From: Streptomyces europaeiscabiei
GTDB lineage: Bacteria; Actinomycetota; Actinomycetes; Streptomycetales; Streptomycetaceae
Assembly: GCF_036346855.1 (NCBI RefSeq)
Contig: NZ_CP107841.1
Coordinates: 1,612,001-1,676,000, forward strand
Direction of reading: 5' to 3'
Length of the DNA: 64,000 bases
The number at the start of each line of letters is the position of its first letter. Positions within the stretch are counted from its first letter, which is position 1. This document shows, one piece after another, positions 33,666 to 42,679 of the stretch. The notes under the pieces are model-generated. The model did no database searches. It had not been told where the DNA came from and saw nothing but the letters and a program-made list of their open reading frames with translations. The position numbers were made by a program, and so were the translations under genes.

Positions 33666-34207
33666 CGCGCTGGACCCAGGCCGAACTGGAGGCCGCCCGC
33701 GACCGGCTGGTGCCGGACGTCACCGCGGACGGCCTCCGGGTCCTCTTCTGCGGCATTAACCCGGGGCTGATGACGGCCGCCTCCGGCCATCACTTCGCCC
33801 GCCCCGGCAACCGCTTCTGGCCCGTCCTGCACCTGGCCGGCTTCACACCCCGCCTCCTCAAGCCGTCCGAGCAGGACGAGCTGCCGTCGTACGGGCTCGG
33901 CATCACGAACGTCGTCGCGCGGGCCACCGCGCGGGCCGACGAGCTGACGGCGCAGGAGTACGTCGAGGGCGGGCGTCTGCTGACCACCAAGGTGGAGGAG
34001 CTCCGGCCGCGCTGGCTCGCGGTGGTCGGCGTGACCGCCTACCGGGCGGCCTTCGGTGACCGCAAGGCCGCCGTCGGACCGCAGGAGCGGACGATCGGGG
34101 TCTCGCGCGTGTGGGTGCTGCCCAATCCCAGCGGGCTGAACGCGCACTGGACGGCGGCGACGATGGCGGAGGAGTTCGGGCGGCTGCGGGTGACGGCGGA
34201 GAACTGA
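33662..34207 (+). CDS. mug: G/U mismatch-specific DNA glycosylase
   Basis: Removes uracil or thymine opposite guanine. Motifs: LFCGINPGL (catalytic Asn), HHFARPGNRFWPVLHLAGFTPR, GLGITNVVARATARADELT, and VWVLPNPSGLNAHW. The usual family N-terminus (TRWTQAELEAARDRLVPDV) is encoded upstream of the first GTG (33710), and the only start nearby is CTG 33662, overlapping the purB stop. So a CTG start with translational coupling is likely; GTG 33710 lacks a ribosome site at normal spacing. Confidence 0.9.
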   Translation: MTRWTQAELEAARDRLVPDVTADGLRVLFCGINPGLMTAASGHHFARPGNRFWPVLHLAGFTPRLLKPSEQDELPSYGLGITNVVARATARADELTAQEYVEGGRLLTTKVEELRPRWLAVVGVTAYRAAFGDRKAAVGPQERTIGVSRVWVLPNPSGLNAHWTAATMAEEFGRLRVTAEN

Positions 34208-34239
34208 CCGGCGGGGCTCGACCCGGCGGGCAGGCCGGG

Positions 34240-34687
34240 CACGGTGGGTCGATCTCCGTGATCAGCGCGATAAGTTGGAACGGCAGTTCCGTGTCCCACT
34301 GGGAGATGCCGAGGGCCACCCAGCGGCGTGGCCGTTCGCCTGCCACAGGTGTACATCGGCCACATGCGAGCCGAGCGGTCCCCGTGCCTCGGGTAGGTCC
34401 TCGCCCTCCTCACAACGGCCGGACACGCTCCACAGGCTGAAGACCTCCGGCGGTCCCCAGCGCTCCGCGAGCCGCGCTCCGACAGCACGTCCCTGTCCGC
34501 CTCGAACTGACCCTCGGGCTCCTCCCGTCGCGTGCCGTCGGCCTCCCAGAAGTCCCCGCTCGTCCCTGACTCGGCGACGTGGTAGCCGGGACCGGCCGGC
34601 CGTGCCGGTGTCCGACCGGCCGTGCGCCGCGGGGAACTCCTGGGAGCGCAGCCGGTCGATCGTGACGAGATGTCGCGCGACGGTCAT
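34240..34687 (-). pseudogene. Frameshifted conserved Streptomyces hypothetical gene
   Basis: Starts MTVARHLVTIDRLRSQEFPAAHGRSD at 34687, then the plausible protein passes through other frames: GTSGDFWEADGTRREEPEGQFEADRD, LAERWGPPEVFSLWSVSGRCEEGEDLPE, SHVADVHLWQANG, and RWVALGISQWDTELPFQLIALITEIDPP near 34240. The ordered pieces resemble one protein of about 145 residues that I recall from streptomycetes. At least two shifts and probably loss of the stop codon; inactive unless these are assembly errors. Confidence 0.65.
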
Positions 34688-34728
34688 GCACCCAGTAGAG
34701 CGCGCACCACTGACAATGTGGCGCGGCG

Positions 34729-35451
34729 TCAGGCGTCCCGCCGCCGCACACTCCACGCACCCGCCGCCAGCGCGGTCGCCGACCACAGCGCCGTCACCGC
34801 CAGGCCGCTCCAAGGGCCGAGCGCGCCGTCGGACGTCTCGTGGAGGATCACCTGGCCCGCCTTGTCAGGCAGGAAGTCCGCGATGCCGCCGGAGACTCCC
34901 CCGACGACGAAGGACACGATGAGCAGGAACGGGATGAGGATGCTCAGGGTGGCCACGCCGCTGCGCAGGAGGGCGGTCAGGCCGGCCGCGAGGAGGGCCA
35001 TCAGAGCGAGGTAGACGCCGCAGCCGACGACGCCGCGCAGGCCCTCGGCAGCCGAGAGTCCACTCGCCCTGTCGCCGAGGACGGTCTTGCCGACGGCGAG
35101 GCTCACGCATCCGGAGAGCAGACCGACGGCCAGGGCCGGTACGCCTGTCGCGACCGCCTTGGCCGTGAACCACCGGCCCCGGCGGGGTACGGCGGCCAGC
35201 GAGAGTCTGAGGGCGCCGCCCTGGAACTCGGACGAGACGGCCGTCGTACCGAAGGCGACGGCCGCGGCCTGACCGAAGTTGACGCCGAAGAACGCGGCGA
35301 AGAGCGGATCGAAGCCGGGGCTGTCGGAGTCGAGTCCGGCGAGCGCGGAGAAGGTGGCGGTCGCGAGGACGACCGCGAGGAGGGCCCACCGCATCGACCG
35401 CAGGGTACGGATCTTGATCCACTCGGAGTGGAGGACGGGTGCGAACGCCAT
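34729..35451 (-). CDS. ABC-2 type transporter permease
   Basis: 240 residues with six predicted membrane helices (for example WALLAVVLATATFSALAGL and GVYLALMALLAAGLTALL). The N-terminal LHSEWIKIRTLRSMRW is characteristic of these actinobacterial permeases. It starts directly after the ATPase stop. It pairs with the ATPase at 35454 to form an exporter, probably for a peptide or antibiotic, and sits beside a divergent two-component system. Confidence 0.92.
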   Translation of the reverse strand: MAFAPVLHSEWIKIRTLRSMRWALLAVVLATATFSALAGLDSDSPGFDPLFAAFFGVNFGQAAAVAFGTTAVSSEFQGGALRLSLAAVPRRGRWFTAKAVATGVPALAVGLLSGCVSLAVGKTVLGDRASGLSAAEGLRGVVGCGVYLALMALLAAGLTALLRSGVATLSILIPFLLIVSFVVGGVSGGIADFLPDKAGQVILHETSDGALGPWSGLAVTALWSATALAAGAWSVRRRDA

Positions 35452-35453
35452 GG

Positions 35454-36401
35454 TCAGGCCTCCTGGGACTGGGCGGGAGTGTCAGCCGCGGAGGAAGCGG
35501 CGGTGAACTCGGCCTCTGCGGCCGTCAGATCGAGGTAGGCCTGCTCCAAGGTGCCCTCCTCGGCGGCGAGTTCGAGGATCGGCAGGCCGACGCCGGAGGC
35601 GATACGGCCGATGTCGTCCACGCGCGCGTCGAACACGGTCCGGCCTCCCTGCTCGCCCTCCGCCGTCCGGTAGCCGTGCCGTGCCAGGAGGTCGGTGAGG
35701 GCGTCGATGTCCGTGGAGCGCACCCGTACGCGGGGCTGCACGCGCGCGTGGATGAACTCCCGCATAGGGGTGTCGGCGAGAAGGCGGCCGCGGCCGAGGA
35801 CGATCAGGTGGTCGGCGAAGGAAGCGGTCTCGTTCATGAGGTGGCTGGAGACCAGGACGGTCCGGCCTTCGCGGGCGAGGCGGCGCAGCAACTCCCGGAT
35901 CCAGATGATCCCTTCGGGATCGAGGCCGTTGGACGGTTCGTCGAGCAGGACGACGGGCGGATCGCCGAGCAGGGCCGTCGCGATGCCGAGGCGCTGGCGC
36001 ATACCCAGGGAGTAGGTCTTCACCCGGCGCCGCGCGACCTTCGCCAGGCCCGTCTCCTCCAGTACCTCGTCCACGCGGGCGGGGGCCACGCGATTGCTCG
36101 CCGCGAGCCCGCGCAGATGATCGCGGGCGGTGCGTGATCCGTGCGCGGCCTGCGCGTCGAGCAGGGCGCCCACATGGCGCAGGGGCTCGTCGAGGCCGAC
36201 GTAGGCACGGCCGCCGACGGTGGCGGTGCCGGAGGTCGGCCGGTCCATGCCGAGGACGAGCCGCATGGTGGTGGACTTCCCGGCGCCGTTGGGGCCGAGG
36301 AAGCCGGTGACTCGGCCGGGCTCCACACGGAAGGTGAGGTGGTCCACCGCGCGGACGGTGCCGTACTCCTTGGTGAGGTCCTGCACGTCGATGCTGGTCA
36401 T
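35454..36401 (-). CDS. ABC transporter ATP-binding protein
   Basis: 315 residues. Walker A GPNGAGKST, signature YSLGMRQRLGIATALLGDP and Walker B VVLLDEPSNGLDPEG are intact, with a C-terminal accessory domain of about 90 residues typical of drug-export ATPases. Operonic with the permease. The promoter region faces the sensor kinase gene and contains a 14-bp inverted repeat. Confidence 0.95.
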   Translation of the reverse strand: MTSIDVQDLTKEYGTVRAVDHLTFRVEPGRVTGFLGPNGAGKSTTMRLVLGMDRPTSGTATVGGRAYVGLDEPLRHVGALLDAQAAHGSRTARDHLRGLAASNRVAPARVDEVLEETGLAKVARRRVKTYSLGMRQRLGIATALLGDPPVVLLDEPSNGLDPEGIIWIRELLRRLAREGRTVLVSSHLMNETASFADHLIVLGRGRLLADTPMREFIHARVQPRVRVRSTDIDALTDLLARHGYRTAEGEQGGRTVFDARVDDIGRIASGVGLPILELAAEEGTLEQAYLDLTAAEAEFTAASSAADTPAQSQEA

Positions 36402-36428
36402 GGGCCCAGCCTGACCGTCGGCGGGATG

Positions 36429-36480
36429 ACGGGCCTCCCCCGTGGGTGGAGAGCTTCTCCCCCGCCCGGGGGAGGCCCGT
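36429..36480. promoter_or_regulatory. 14-bp inverted repeat between the ABC and two-component operons
   Basis: Perfect arms ACGGGCCTCCCCCG (36429-36442) and CGGGGGAGGCCCGT (36467-36480), spaced 24 bp, in the 107-bp gap between divergent starts. Arm centres are about 38 bp apart. A likely operator for the neighbouring response regulator. Confidence 0.6.
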
Positions 36481-36508
36481 TGTCGGTGGCGGCTGGCACG
36501 ATGACCGA

Positions 36509-37666
36509 ATGGCCCGCTTCCTGCGCTCGGTGATCCAGGGGACGACGTACACGCGCCTGCTGCACCTGTGGGTGCCGATGCTGATCGTCAGCCTGTGGAT
36601 GTTCATCATGCCCACGCGCCCGTGGGTGCCGGCGCTGTTCCTGATCCCACTCGGGTTGGTCCCCGCCGTTCGGCTGGGCGAGGGGGTGCAGGCGCGGTTG
36701 CTGTTGACGCCGGGTGAGGAGGAGGGATCGGGGATCTCTGTGGGGCGGGCGGCCACTTGGCGGGACCGGTTCCGCACGGTGCTCTGGCTGGAGGTACGGA
36801 TGGTCCTCGGGACGCTGGCCCTGGCGGCCACCGCCTGGCTGCCCATCCTCGCCCATGACCTGGTCCTCATCGCGTCGGGTCACGAAGCGCAGGACAACCC
36901 GGTGCTTCGCGGTCTTCAGCCGCACTGGGCGTACGCCTTCCTGGCACCCGTCACCCTCGTCGTGGCGTTCGCCGCCGTGGTAGGTCTGGGAGAACTGATC
37001 ACCGTGGTCGCCCGCCGCCTGCTGGGGCCTTCGGCGGCTGAGCGGCTGGCCGCCCTTGAGGAGCGGACCGAGCAACTGCTGGAACGCAGCCGGATCGCCC
37101 GGGAGTTGCACGACTCCATAGGGCACGCTCTGACCGTGGCGGTGGTACAGGCCGGCGCGGCGCGGGCAGCCGGGGATCCGGCGTTCACCGACCGTGCGCT
37201 GGCTGCCATCGAGGACACCGGCCGGGCCGCGCTGGAGGATCTGGAGCGGGTGCTGGGAGTGCTGCGGGAAGCCGACCGGCCCGTTCGGGGCAGGCCCACG
37301 CTGACCGAGGCCGACCGGCTGCTGGAGTCGGCGCGGGACTCCGGCGCGAAGGTGGACGCCGTCTTGTCGGGACCGCTGGAGACGGTACCCGGCCCGGTCT
37401 CCCGCGAGGGCTACCGCATCCTCCAGGAGTCGCTGACCAATGTGCTCCGGCACGCGGGCGACGTCCCGGTCCGGGTGCGGATCGCGGTCGCGGACGGCGG
37501 CCTCGACCTGGAGGTCCGCAATCCGCTGACGGCGCAGATACCGGGTCCCGGCCGGGGCAGCGGGCTGCGTGGCATACGCGAGCGGGCTGCGCTGCTCGGC
37601 GGCCGGGCGTCGACCGGTCCCGACCGGGGTGACTGGCGGGTCCGCGTCGAACTGCCGCTTGGCTGA
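36509..37666 (+). CDS. Sensor histidine kinase, NarL/DesK (HisKA_3) type
   Basis: 385 residues. The N-terminal third has four membrane helices in two pairs (VPMLIVSLWMFIMP, VPALFLIPLGLVPAV, then the stretches around LVLIASGH and APVTLVVAFAAVVGLGEL). The phosphoacceptor His201 is in IARELHDSIGHALTVAVVQ, and the GHKL ATPase has a GSGLRGIRERAALLGG G-box. ATG 36509 (MARFLRSVIQ) is preferred to an earlier in-frame start inside the inverted repeat region. It pairs with the response regulator at 37707. Confidence 0.93.
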   Translation: MARFLRSVIQGTTYTRLLHLWVPMLIVSLWMFIMPTRPWVPALFLIPLGLVPAVRLGEGVQARLLLTPGEEEGSGISVGRAATWRDRFRTVLWLEVRMVLGTLALAATAWLPILAHDLVLIASGHEAQDNPVLRGLQPHWAYAFLAPVTLVVAFAAVVGLGELITVVARRLLGPSAAERLAALEERTEQLLERSRIARELHDSIGHALTVAVVQAGAARAAGDPAFTDRALAAIEDTGRAALEDLERVLGVLREADRPVRGRPTLTEADRLLESARDSGAKVDAVLSGPLETVPGPVSREGYRILQESLTNVLRHAGDVPVRVRIAVADGGLDLEVRNPLTAQIPGPGRGSGLRGIRERAALLGGRASTGPDRGDWRVRVELPLG

Positions 37667-37706
37667 ACAACCGTTCGACCTCAAGGAGCTGATCTACGCT
37701 GGCGGG

Positions 37707-38372
37707 ATGCCCCCGATCACCGTTCTGCTCGTCGACGACGAACCCCTCGTACGCGCCGGTCTACGGGCCGTTCTGGAGGCGCAGCCGGACATCGAGGTCG
37801 TCGGGGAGGCGGCGGACGGTGCCGCGGTCATACCGCTGGTGCGGCAGCTGCGGCCGAGCGTCGTCGCCATGGATGTGCGGATGCCGCTGCTGGACGGCAT
37901 CGAGGCCACACGGGCGGTGCTGCGGACCGTGCCGGAGCCGCCGAAGATCCTCGTGGTGACGACCTTCGAGAACGACGAGTACGTGTACGAGGCGCTGCGC
38001 GCGGGCGCGGACGGCTTCCTGCTGAAGCGGGCCCGGCCGGCCGAGATCGTGCACGCGGTACGGCTGGTCGCCGAGGGCGAGTCACTGCTGTTCCCGGCCT
38101 CGGTACGGCAGTTGGCCGCCGAGTACGGCGACGGGGTGGGCAACCGGGCGGCGCGGGCAGCCATGGAGCGGGCCGCGCTGACCGAGCGCGAGGCGGAGGT
38201 GCTGCGGCTGATGGCCCGGGGCCTGTCGAACGCGGAGATCGCGGCCCGGCTGATCGTCGGCACCGAGACGGTGAAGTCGCACGTCAGCGCCGTACTGGCG
38301 AAGCTCGGGGCGCGGGATCGTACGCAGGCGGTGATCGCGGCGTACGAGTCGGGGTTCGTGGCACCCGGCTGA
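37707..38372 (+). CDS. Response regulator, NarL/FixJ family
   Basis: 221 residues. Receiver domain with acidic pair Asp10/Asp11, phosphoacceptor Asp56 (VVAMDVRMP) and conserved Lys in FLLKRARP; then a LuxR helix-turn-helix (LTEREAEVLRLMARGLSNAEIAARLIVGTETVKSHVSAVLAKLG). It starts 40 nt after the kinase stop and likely regulates the divergent ABC operon. Confidence 0.95.
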   Translation: MPPITVLLVDDEPLVRAGLRAVLEAQPDIEVVGEAADGAAVIPLVRQLRPSVVAMDVRMPLLDGIEATRAVLRTVPEPPKILVVTTFENDEYVYEALRAGADGFLLKRARPAEIVHAVRLVAEGESLLFPASVRQLAAEYGDGVGNRAARAAMERAALTEREAEVLRLMARGLSNAEIAARLIVGTETVKSHVSAVLAKLGARDRTQAVIAAYESGFVAPG

Positions 38373-38493
38373 GCCGGGGCCGGACGCGGGCCAGGGCCGC
38401 CCCGTCGGCAGGTCGGGCGCGGCAGGCACTCGCCCGGGCCCATCCCGGCGAGTACGATCCGGCAAACACGGGCGCGAGCTGGGAGGACGGGCG

Positions 38494-39669
38494 TTGGGGC
38501 GACTGACCGGCGGAGATCCTTCTCTGCTCCGAAGAATCAACTCGGCCGTGGTGCTGCACGCGCTGCGGGCCACGGACCACGCGACGCTCACCGAGATCAC
38601 CACGGTCACCGGGCTGTCGCGGCCCACGGTCGAGGGCGTCGTCGAAGGGCTGGTCGAAGCCGGGCTGGTGGTCGAGCGGGCCGCCGAGGAGGGCGCCGCC
38701 CGGCGGCAGGGGCGCCCGGCACGGCACTACCGCTTCCGGGCCGAGGCGGGCCATCTGCTGGGTCTGGACGTGGGTTCGCACCAGGTGACCGCGCTGCTCG
38801 CGGACCTCGACGGGAGAGTGCTGGGCTCGCTGTCCAGGGACGTCTCCGAGTCGGCGTCGGCGGACGACCGGCTGGAGCGGCTGCGCTCGATCGTCGCCGA
38901 GCTGCTCCGCAGGTCCGGTGTCTCGCGCGCTTCGCTGCGCGCGGTCGGCGTGGGCAGTCCGGGCATCATCGAGGCCGACGGCACCGTACGCCTGTGCTCG
39001 GCCCTGCCGGAGTGGACGGGCCTGAACCTGGGCGAGCGGCTGAGCCGCTCCTTCAAGTGCTCCGTCCTGGTGGAGAACGACGCCAACGCGGCCGCGGTCG
39101 CCGAGCACTGGAAGGGCGCCGCCGCCGAGTCCGACGACGTGGTGTTCGTACTGGCCGGGCTGAGCCCGGGCGCCGGTTCGCTGATCGGCGGACGGCTGCA
39201 CCGGGGGTACGGCGGCGCGGCCGGGGAGATCGGCGCGCTGCACCTGCTGGGCCGTGAGGCCACCCCGGAGGCACTGCTGTCGACCACGGGCGAGCCCCTG
39301 CATCCGCTCGACGAGCAGGCGGTCGCCGAGGTCTTCAAGCACGCGCGCGAGGGCGACGAGCGGGCCCGTGAGGCCGTCGACCGCTTCATACAACGGCTCG
39401 TCCACGACGTGACGGCGCTGGTCCTCGCCCTCGACCCCGAGCTCGTCGTCGTCGGTGGCTGGGCGACCGGCATCGACGACGTACTCGACCCCCTCCGTCA
39501 CGAGCTGGCCCGCTACTGCCTGCGCCCGCCCCGGGTCGCCCTGTCCCGGCTGGGCGAGGCGGCCGTCGCCATGGGCGCGCTCCGGCTGGCCCTGGACCAT
39601 GTCGAGGAACAGCTGTTCGCGGTGGAGGGCACGGTGACGGCGCGACGCCGAGCCGGTTCTCCGGCATGA
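38494..39669 (+). CDS. ROK family transcriptional regulator
   Basis: 391 residues, TTG start with GGGAGG 7 nt upstream. An N-terminal winged helix (LLRRINSAVVLHALRATDHATLTEITTVTGLSRPTVEGVVEGLVEAGLV) precedes a ROK sugar-kinase-like domain (LLGLDVGSHQVTALLADLDG, VGVGSPGIIEADG, VLVENDANAAAVAEHWKG). The usual zinc-binding Cys cluster after GEIG is absent (GAAGEIGALHLLGREATPE), so kinase activity is unlikely. Probably a sugar-responsive repressor. It ends at a strong terminator. Confidence 0.92.
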   Translation: MGRLTGGDPSLLRRINSAVVLHALRATDHATLTEITTVTGLSRPTVEGVVEGLVEAGLVVERAAEEGAARRQGRPARHYRFRAEAGHLLGLDVGSHQVTALLADLDGRVLGSLSRDVSESASADDRLERLRSIVAELLRRSGVSRASLRAVGVGSPGIIEADGTVRLCSALPEWTGLNLGERLSRSFKCSVLVENDANAAAVAEHWKGAAAESDDVVFVLAGLSPGAGSLIGGRLHRGYGGAAGEIGALHLLGREATPEALLSTTGEPLHPLDEQAVAEVFKHAREGDERAREAVDRFIQRLVHDVTALVLALDPELVVVGGWATGIDDVLDPLRHELARYCLRPPRVALSRLGEAAVAMGALRLALDHVEEQLFAVEGTVTARRRAGSPA

Positions 39670-39695
39670 GGGCCGAGCCGACCTGCGGAGACAAG

Positions 39696-39729
39696 AACGC
39701 CGCGCCCCGGATGCCCGGGGCGCGGCGTT
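39696..39729. terminator. Bidirectional terminator between ROK and GntR genes
   Basis: Perfect 15-bp stem (39696-39710 with 39715-39729, AACGCCGCGCCCCGG and its complement) and a 4-nt loop ATGC between convergent genes. Confidence 0.85.
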
Positions 39730-39757
39730 CTGCGGCTCGCAGGGGCTGCCGGCGTCG

Positions 39758-40519
39758 TCAGGACGCGCGGCGCTCCGGGCCGTGGTGGATCTCGACGCCG
39801 CCCGAGTCGCCGAAGGTCAGACGGCAGGTGTCGGCGCGGTAGGTGGCCATGGAGACGGCCGCCGTGCGCCCCTCGGCATAGAAGCGGGTGGTGACGACGA
39901 GGACGGGCGCGCCGGGCAGCCGGTCGAGTTCCTTGGCGTCGTCGGCGCGGGCGGAGCCCAGCTCCACCGACCGGTCCTGCCCCTCCAGCTCCAGGCGCTG
40001 CAGCTCACGCAGCACGGCACGCGCGCGTGCGGCACCGGAGGGCGTGTCTATGGCGGAGAGGGCGGGCACCGAGTCCGCCGGGATGTAGAGCAGCTCGGCG
40101 GCGACGGGCTGACCGTGCGACACACGGGAGCGGCGCACGATGTGCACCTGCTCGCCGTGGACGCTCTCCAGGATGTCGGCGACCGCGGCGGGCGGTGCCG
40201 AGGACGTGCAGTCCACGGCCTGCCAGGTGTCGCCGACGGTGCCCGGCCACGCGTGTCGTTCGGTGCCGACGGCGACGCCCACGCGCGGGGGCGCCACGGT
40301 GGTGCCGACGCCGCGACGGCGCTGCAGCCGGCCCTCCAGTTCGAGCTGCTCCAGCGCTTGGCGCAGGGTCGCTCGGGCCACGCCGAAGCGGGCCGCGAGA
40401 TCACGTTCGTTGGGCAGGATCTCTCCCACCGAGAACTCGGAGTCCAATGCCTCACTGAGCACGGTCTTCAGATGCCAGTACTTCGGTTCCGGCACCGATT
40501 CCAGCTGCTGGGTCCCCAC
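39758..40519 (-). CDS. GntR/HutC family transcriptional regulator
   Basis: 253 residues. The N-terminal winged helix (YWHLKTVLSEALDSEFSVGEILPNERDLAARFGVARATLRQALEQLELEGRLQRRRGVGTTVA) and a C-terminal UTRA effector domain are typical of the HutC/DasR subgroup, which senses sugar phosphates or similar small ligands. A dre-like palindrome lies about 100 bp upstream. Function resembles DasR-type nutrient control, but the ligand is unknown. Confidence 0.93.
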   Translation of the reverse strand: MGTQQLESVPEPKYWHLKTVLSEALDSEFSVGEILPNERDLAARFGVARATLRQALEQLELEGRLQRRRGVGTTVAPPRVGVAVGTERHAWPGTVGDTWQAVDCTSSAPPAAVADILESVHGEQVHIVRRSRVSHGQPVAAELLYIPADSVPALSAIDTPSGAARARAVLRELQRLELEGQDRSVELGSARADDAKELDRLPGAPVLVVTTRFYAEGRTAAVSMATYRADTCRLTFGDSGGVEIHHGPERRAS

Positions 40520-40620
40520 CCTGTCCTCCGCTGCTTCGCCGGTGGTCCGGCGACGTTTTTAGCGCCCTTGTTTATTAAAGGTTGTTGCACTTTCTTGCGA
40601 CCATAGGCCTGCCCCCACCC

Positions 40621-40634
40621 TTGGTCAAGACCAA
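40621..40634. promoter_or_regulatory. DasR-like (dre) operator palindrome
   Basis: TTGGTCAAGACCAA, a perfect 14-bp palindrome matching the GntR/HutC consensus TGGTCTAGACCA except in the central bases. It lies in the AT-richer leader (about 40555-40640) upstream of the GntR gene and beyond the end of the SigJ gene. Likely autoregulatory or a DasR target. Confidence 0.6.
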
Positions 40635-40757
40635 TCATCGAACGCTCGGGCGCCCGACGAGCCGGACGCCCGACAGCGTTCATCGAGCACTTCACGGCCG
40701 TGAAGTGACCAGGGACAGGAACGGGACACGAACGGGGCCGCAGCGGGCACGAACGGA

Positions 40758-41645
40758 CTACTGGTCCACCGTCAGACCGAGCAGCTTCTCCGGGTTGCGC
40801 ACGATGTAGACGCACTGGATACGCCCGTCGGCGACATCGAGTTGGAACACGCTGTCGACCTTGCCGCCGGACAGGAGGACCGCCGCGAAGCCGCCGTTGA
40901 TCTCCATGAAGCGGAACGAGACGTCCTGGACGCCCTTGCCGGCCGCGCCGTGCAGGAACCGTCCCACCCTGTCGGCGGTTTCGAGGACGCGCACCGGGGC
41001 CTTGCCCAGGCCTCCGCCGTCGCCCACGAGACGGACGTCGGGGGCCAGCAGCGACATCAGGCCGTCCAGGTCACCGCCTGCCGCGGCGACGAGGAACCGC
41101 TCGGTCAGCTCACGGCGTTCAACCGGGTCGACCTCGTAGCGCGGGCGCCGCTCGTCGACATGTCTGCGGGCGCGCCCGGCGAGCTGGCGGACGGCGGGCT
41201 CGGCGCGGTCGATCATGGACGCGATCTCGGCGTACGGATAGCCGAAGGCCTCCCGGAGCACGAACACCGCGCGTTCCAGGGGTGAGAGGGATTCCATGAC
41301 GACGAGGACGGCGAGCGAGACGGTGTCGGTGAGGACGGCCCGCTCCGCGGTGTCCGGGACGGTGGCCCCGTAGTCGGTGACGTACGGCTCGGGCAGCCAC
41401 GGACCGGGATACGCCTCGTTGCGCGACTGCACCTGGCGCAGCCGGTCGATCGCGAGCCGGGTGGTGACACGGACCAGGTAGCCGCGAGGTTCGCGCACGT
41501 CGGACCGGTCGGCGCCGGACCAGCGCAGCCAGGCCTCCTGGACCACGTCCTCCGCGTCGGCGACCCGGCCGAGCATGCGGTACGCGACTCCCATGAGGAC
41601 GGGGCGGTGCTCTTCGAAGACGTCGGTCCCGATGTCGGTGGTCAC
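40758..41645 (-). CDS. sigJ: ECF RNA polymerase sigma factor, SigJ-like
   Basis: 295 residues, GTG start. Sigma-70 region 2 (FEEHRPVLMGVAYRMLGRVADAEDVVQEAWLRW), region 4 (LSPLERAVFVLREAFGYPYAEIASMIDRAEPAVRQLAGRARRHV), and a C-terminal SnoaL-like domain of about 110 residues, the SigJ/ECF41 arrangement in which the extension controls activity. No separate anti-sigma gene is needed. Divergent from an alpha/beta hydrolase, a plausible target. Confidence 0.93.
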   Translation of the reverse strand: MTTDIGTDVFEEHRPVLMGVAYRMLGRVADAEDVVQEAWLRWSGADRSDVREPRGYLVRVTTRLAIDRLRQVQSRNEAYPGPWLPEPYVTDYGATVPDTAERAVLTDTVSLAVLVVMESLSPLERAVFVLREAFGYPYAEIASMIDRAEPAVRQLAGRARRHVDERRPRYEVDPVERRELTERFLVAAAGGDLDGLMSLLAPDVRLVGDGGGLGKAPVRVLETADRVGRFLHGAAGKGVQDVSFRFMEINGGFAAVLLSGGKVDSVFQLDVADGRIQCVYIVRNPEKLLGLTVDQ

Positions 41646-41803
41646 CGTTCCATCCCACCCCGAGGGACGCGACCCTGTCCAGGCGATTCCCGGCACGCGC
41701 GGGCTTGTTACCCACAGGGACTACCCGCCGGTAGCAGTTGCTGACAAGCTGTCTATGAACGTCGTGCCTCGGCGCGCCCACCTCCCAGACGAGGAGCTGC
41801 ACC

Positions 41804-42637
41804 ATGTCCGCCGCCACGGTCTCCTTCCAGGTCCCCTCCCCGCTCGGCCCGCGGCCCGTGACGGTCTCCTACACGCGCGAGGGCACCGGCGAGCCGCTGC
41901 TCCTGCTGCACGGCATCGGCCACCACCGTCAGGCCTGGGACCCGGTGACGCACATCCTGGCGGCCGAACGCGAGGTCATCACCGTGGACCTCCCCGGCTT
42001 CGGCGAGTCCCCCGCGCTGCCGGACGGCCTCAGCTACGACCTGCCCACGACGACCGCCGTCTTCGGGGCCTTCTGCGAGGCCCTGGAACTCGACCGCCCG
42101 CACGTGGCGGGCAACTCCCTCGGCGGCCTGCTCGCCCTGGAACTGGGCCGCGAGAAGCTCGTACGCTCCGTCACGGCCCTGTCCCCGGCCGGGTTCTGGA
42201 ACGAGGCCGAGCGACGCTACGCGTTCGGCATCCTGCTCACCATGCGGCACATCTCGCGGCGGATGCCGCTGCCGCTGGTCGAGCGGCTTTCCCGTTCGGC
42301 GGCCGGCCGCACCGCCCTCACGAGCACCATCTACGCCCGTCCGAGCCGCCGTTCACCCGAGGCGGTGGTCGCCGAGACGCTCGCACTGGCAGGGGCCACC
42401 GGGTTCGACGAGACCCTCCGGGCGGGCGGCAGCGTCCTGTTCACCGACGACATCCCCGGCCTTCCGATCACCGTGGCCTGGGGCACACGGGACTGGCTGC
42501 TCGTACGCCGGCAGGGCCTCCGCGCCAAGCGGGTCATCCCCGGCGCCCGCCTGGTGCGGCTGCCCGGCTGCGGCCACTGCCCCATGAACGACGACCCCGC
42601 CCTCGTCGCGCGCGTCATCCTCGACGGGAGCCGCTGA
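41804..42637 (+). CDS. Alpha/beta fold hydrolase
   Basis: 277 residues. Oxyanion loop LLLLHGIGHHRQAWDPV, nucleophile Ser in VAGNSLGGLLALEL, acid Asp in WGTRDWLLV, and His in PGCGHCPMNDDP. No signal peptide. It is divergent from sigJ; ECF41-type sigma factors often control neighbouring oxidoreductase or hydrolase genes. Substrate unknown. Confidence 0.92.
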   Translation: MSAATVSFQVPSPLGPRPVTVSYTREGTGEPLLLLHGIGHHRQAWDPVTHILAAEREVITVDLPGFGESPALPDGLSYDLPTTTAVFGAFCEALELDRPHVAGNSLGGLLALELGREKLVRSVTALSPAGFWNEAERRYAFGILLTMRHISRRMPLPLVERLSRSAAGRTALTSTIYARPSRRSPEAVVAETLALAGATGFDETLRAGGSVLFTDDIPGLPITVAWGTRDWLLVRRQGLRAKRVIPGARLVRLPGCGHCPMNDDPALVARVILDGSR

Positions 42638-42679
42638 CCTGCGGCGGGTCAACGCCCCCGACCCCAGGGCCACTCCGAC

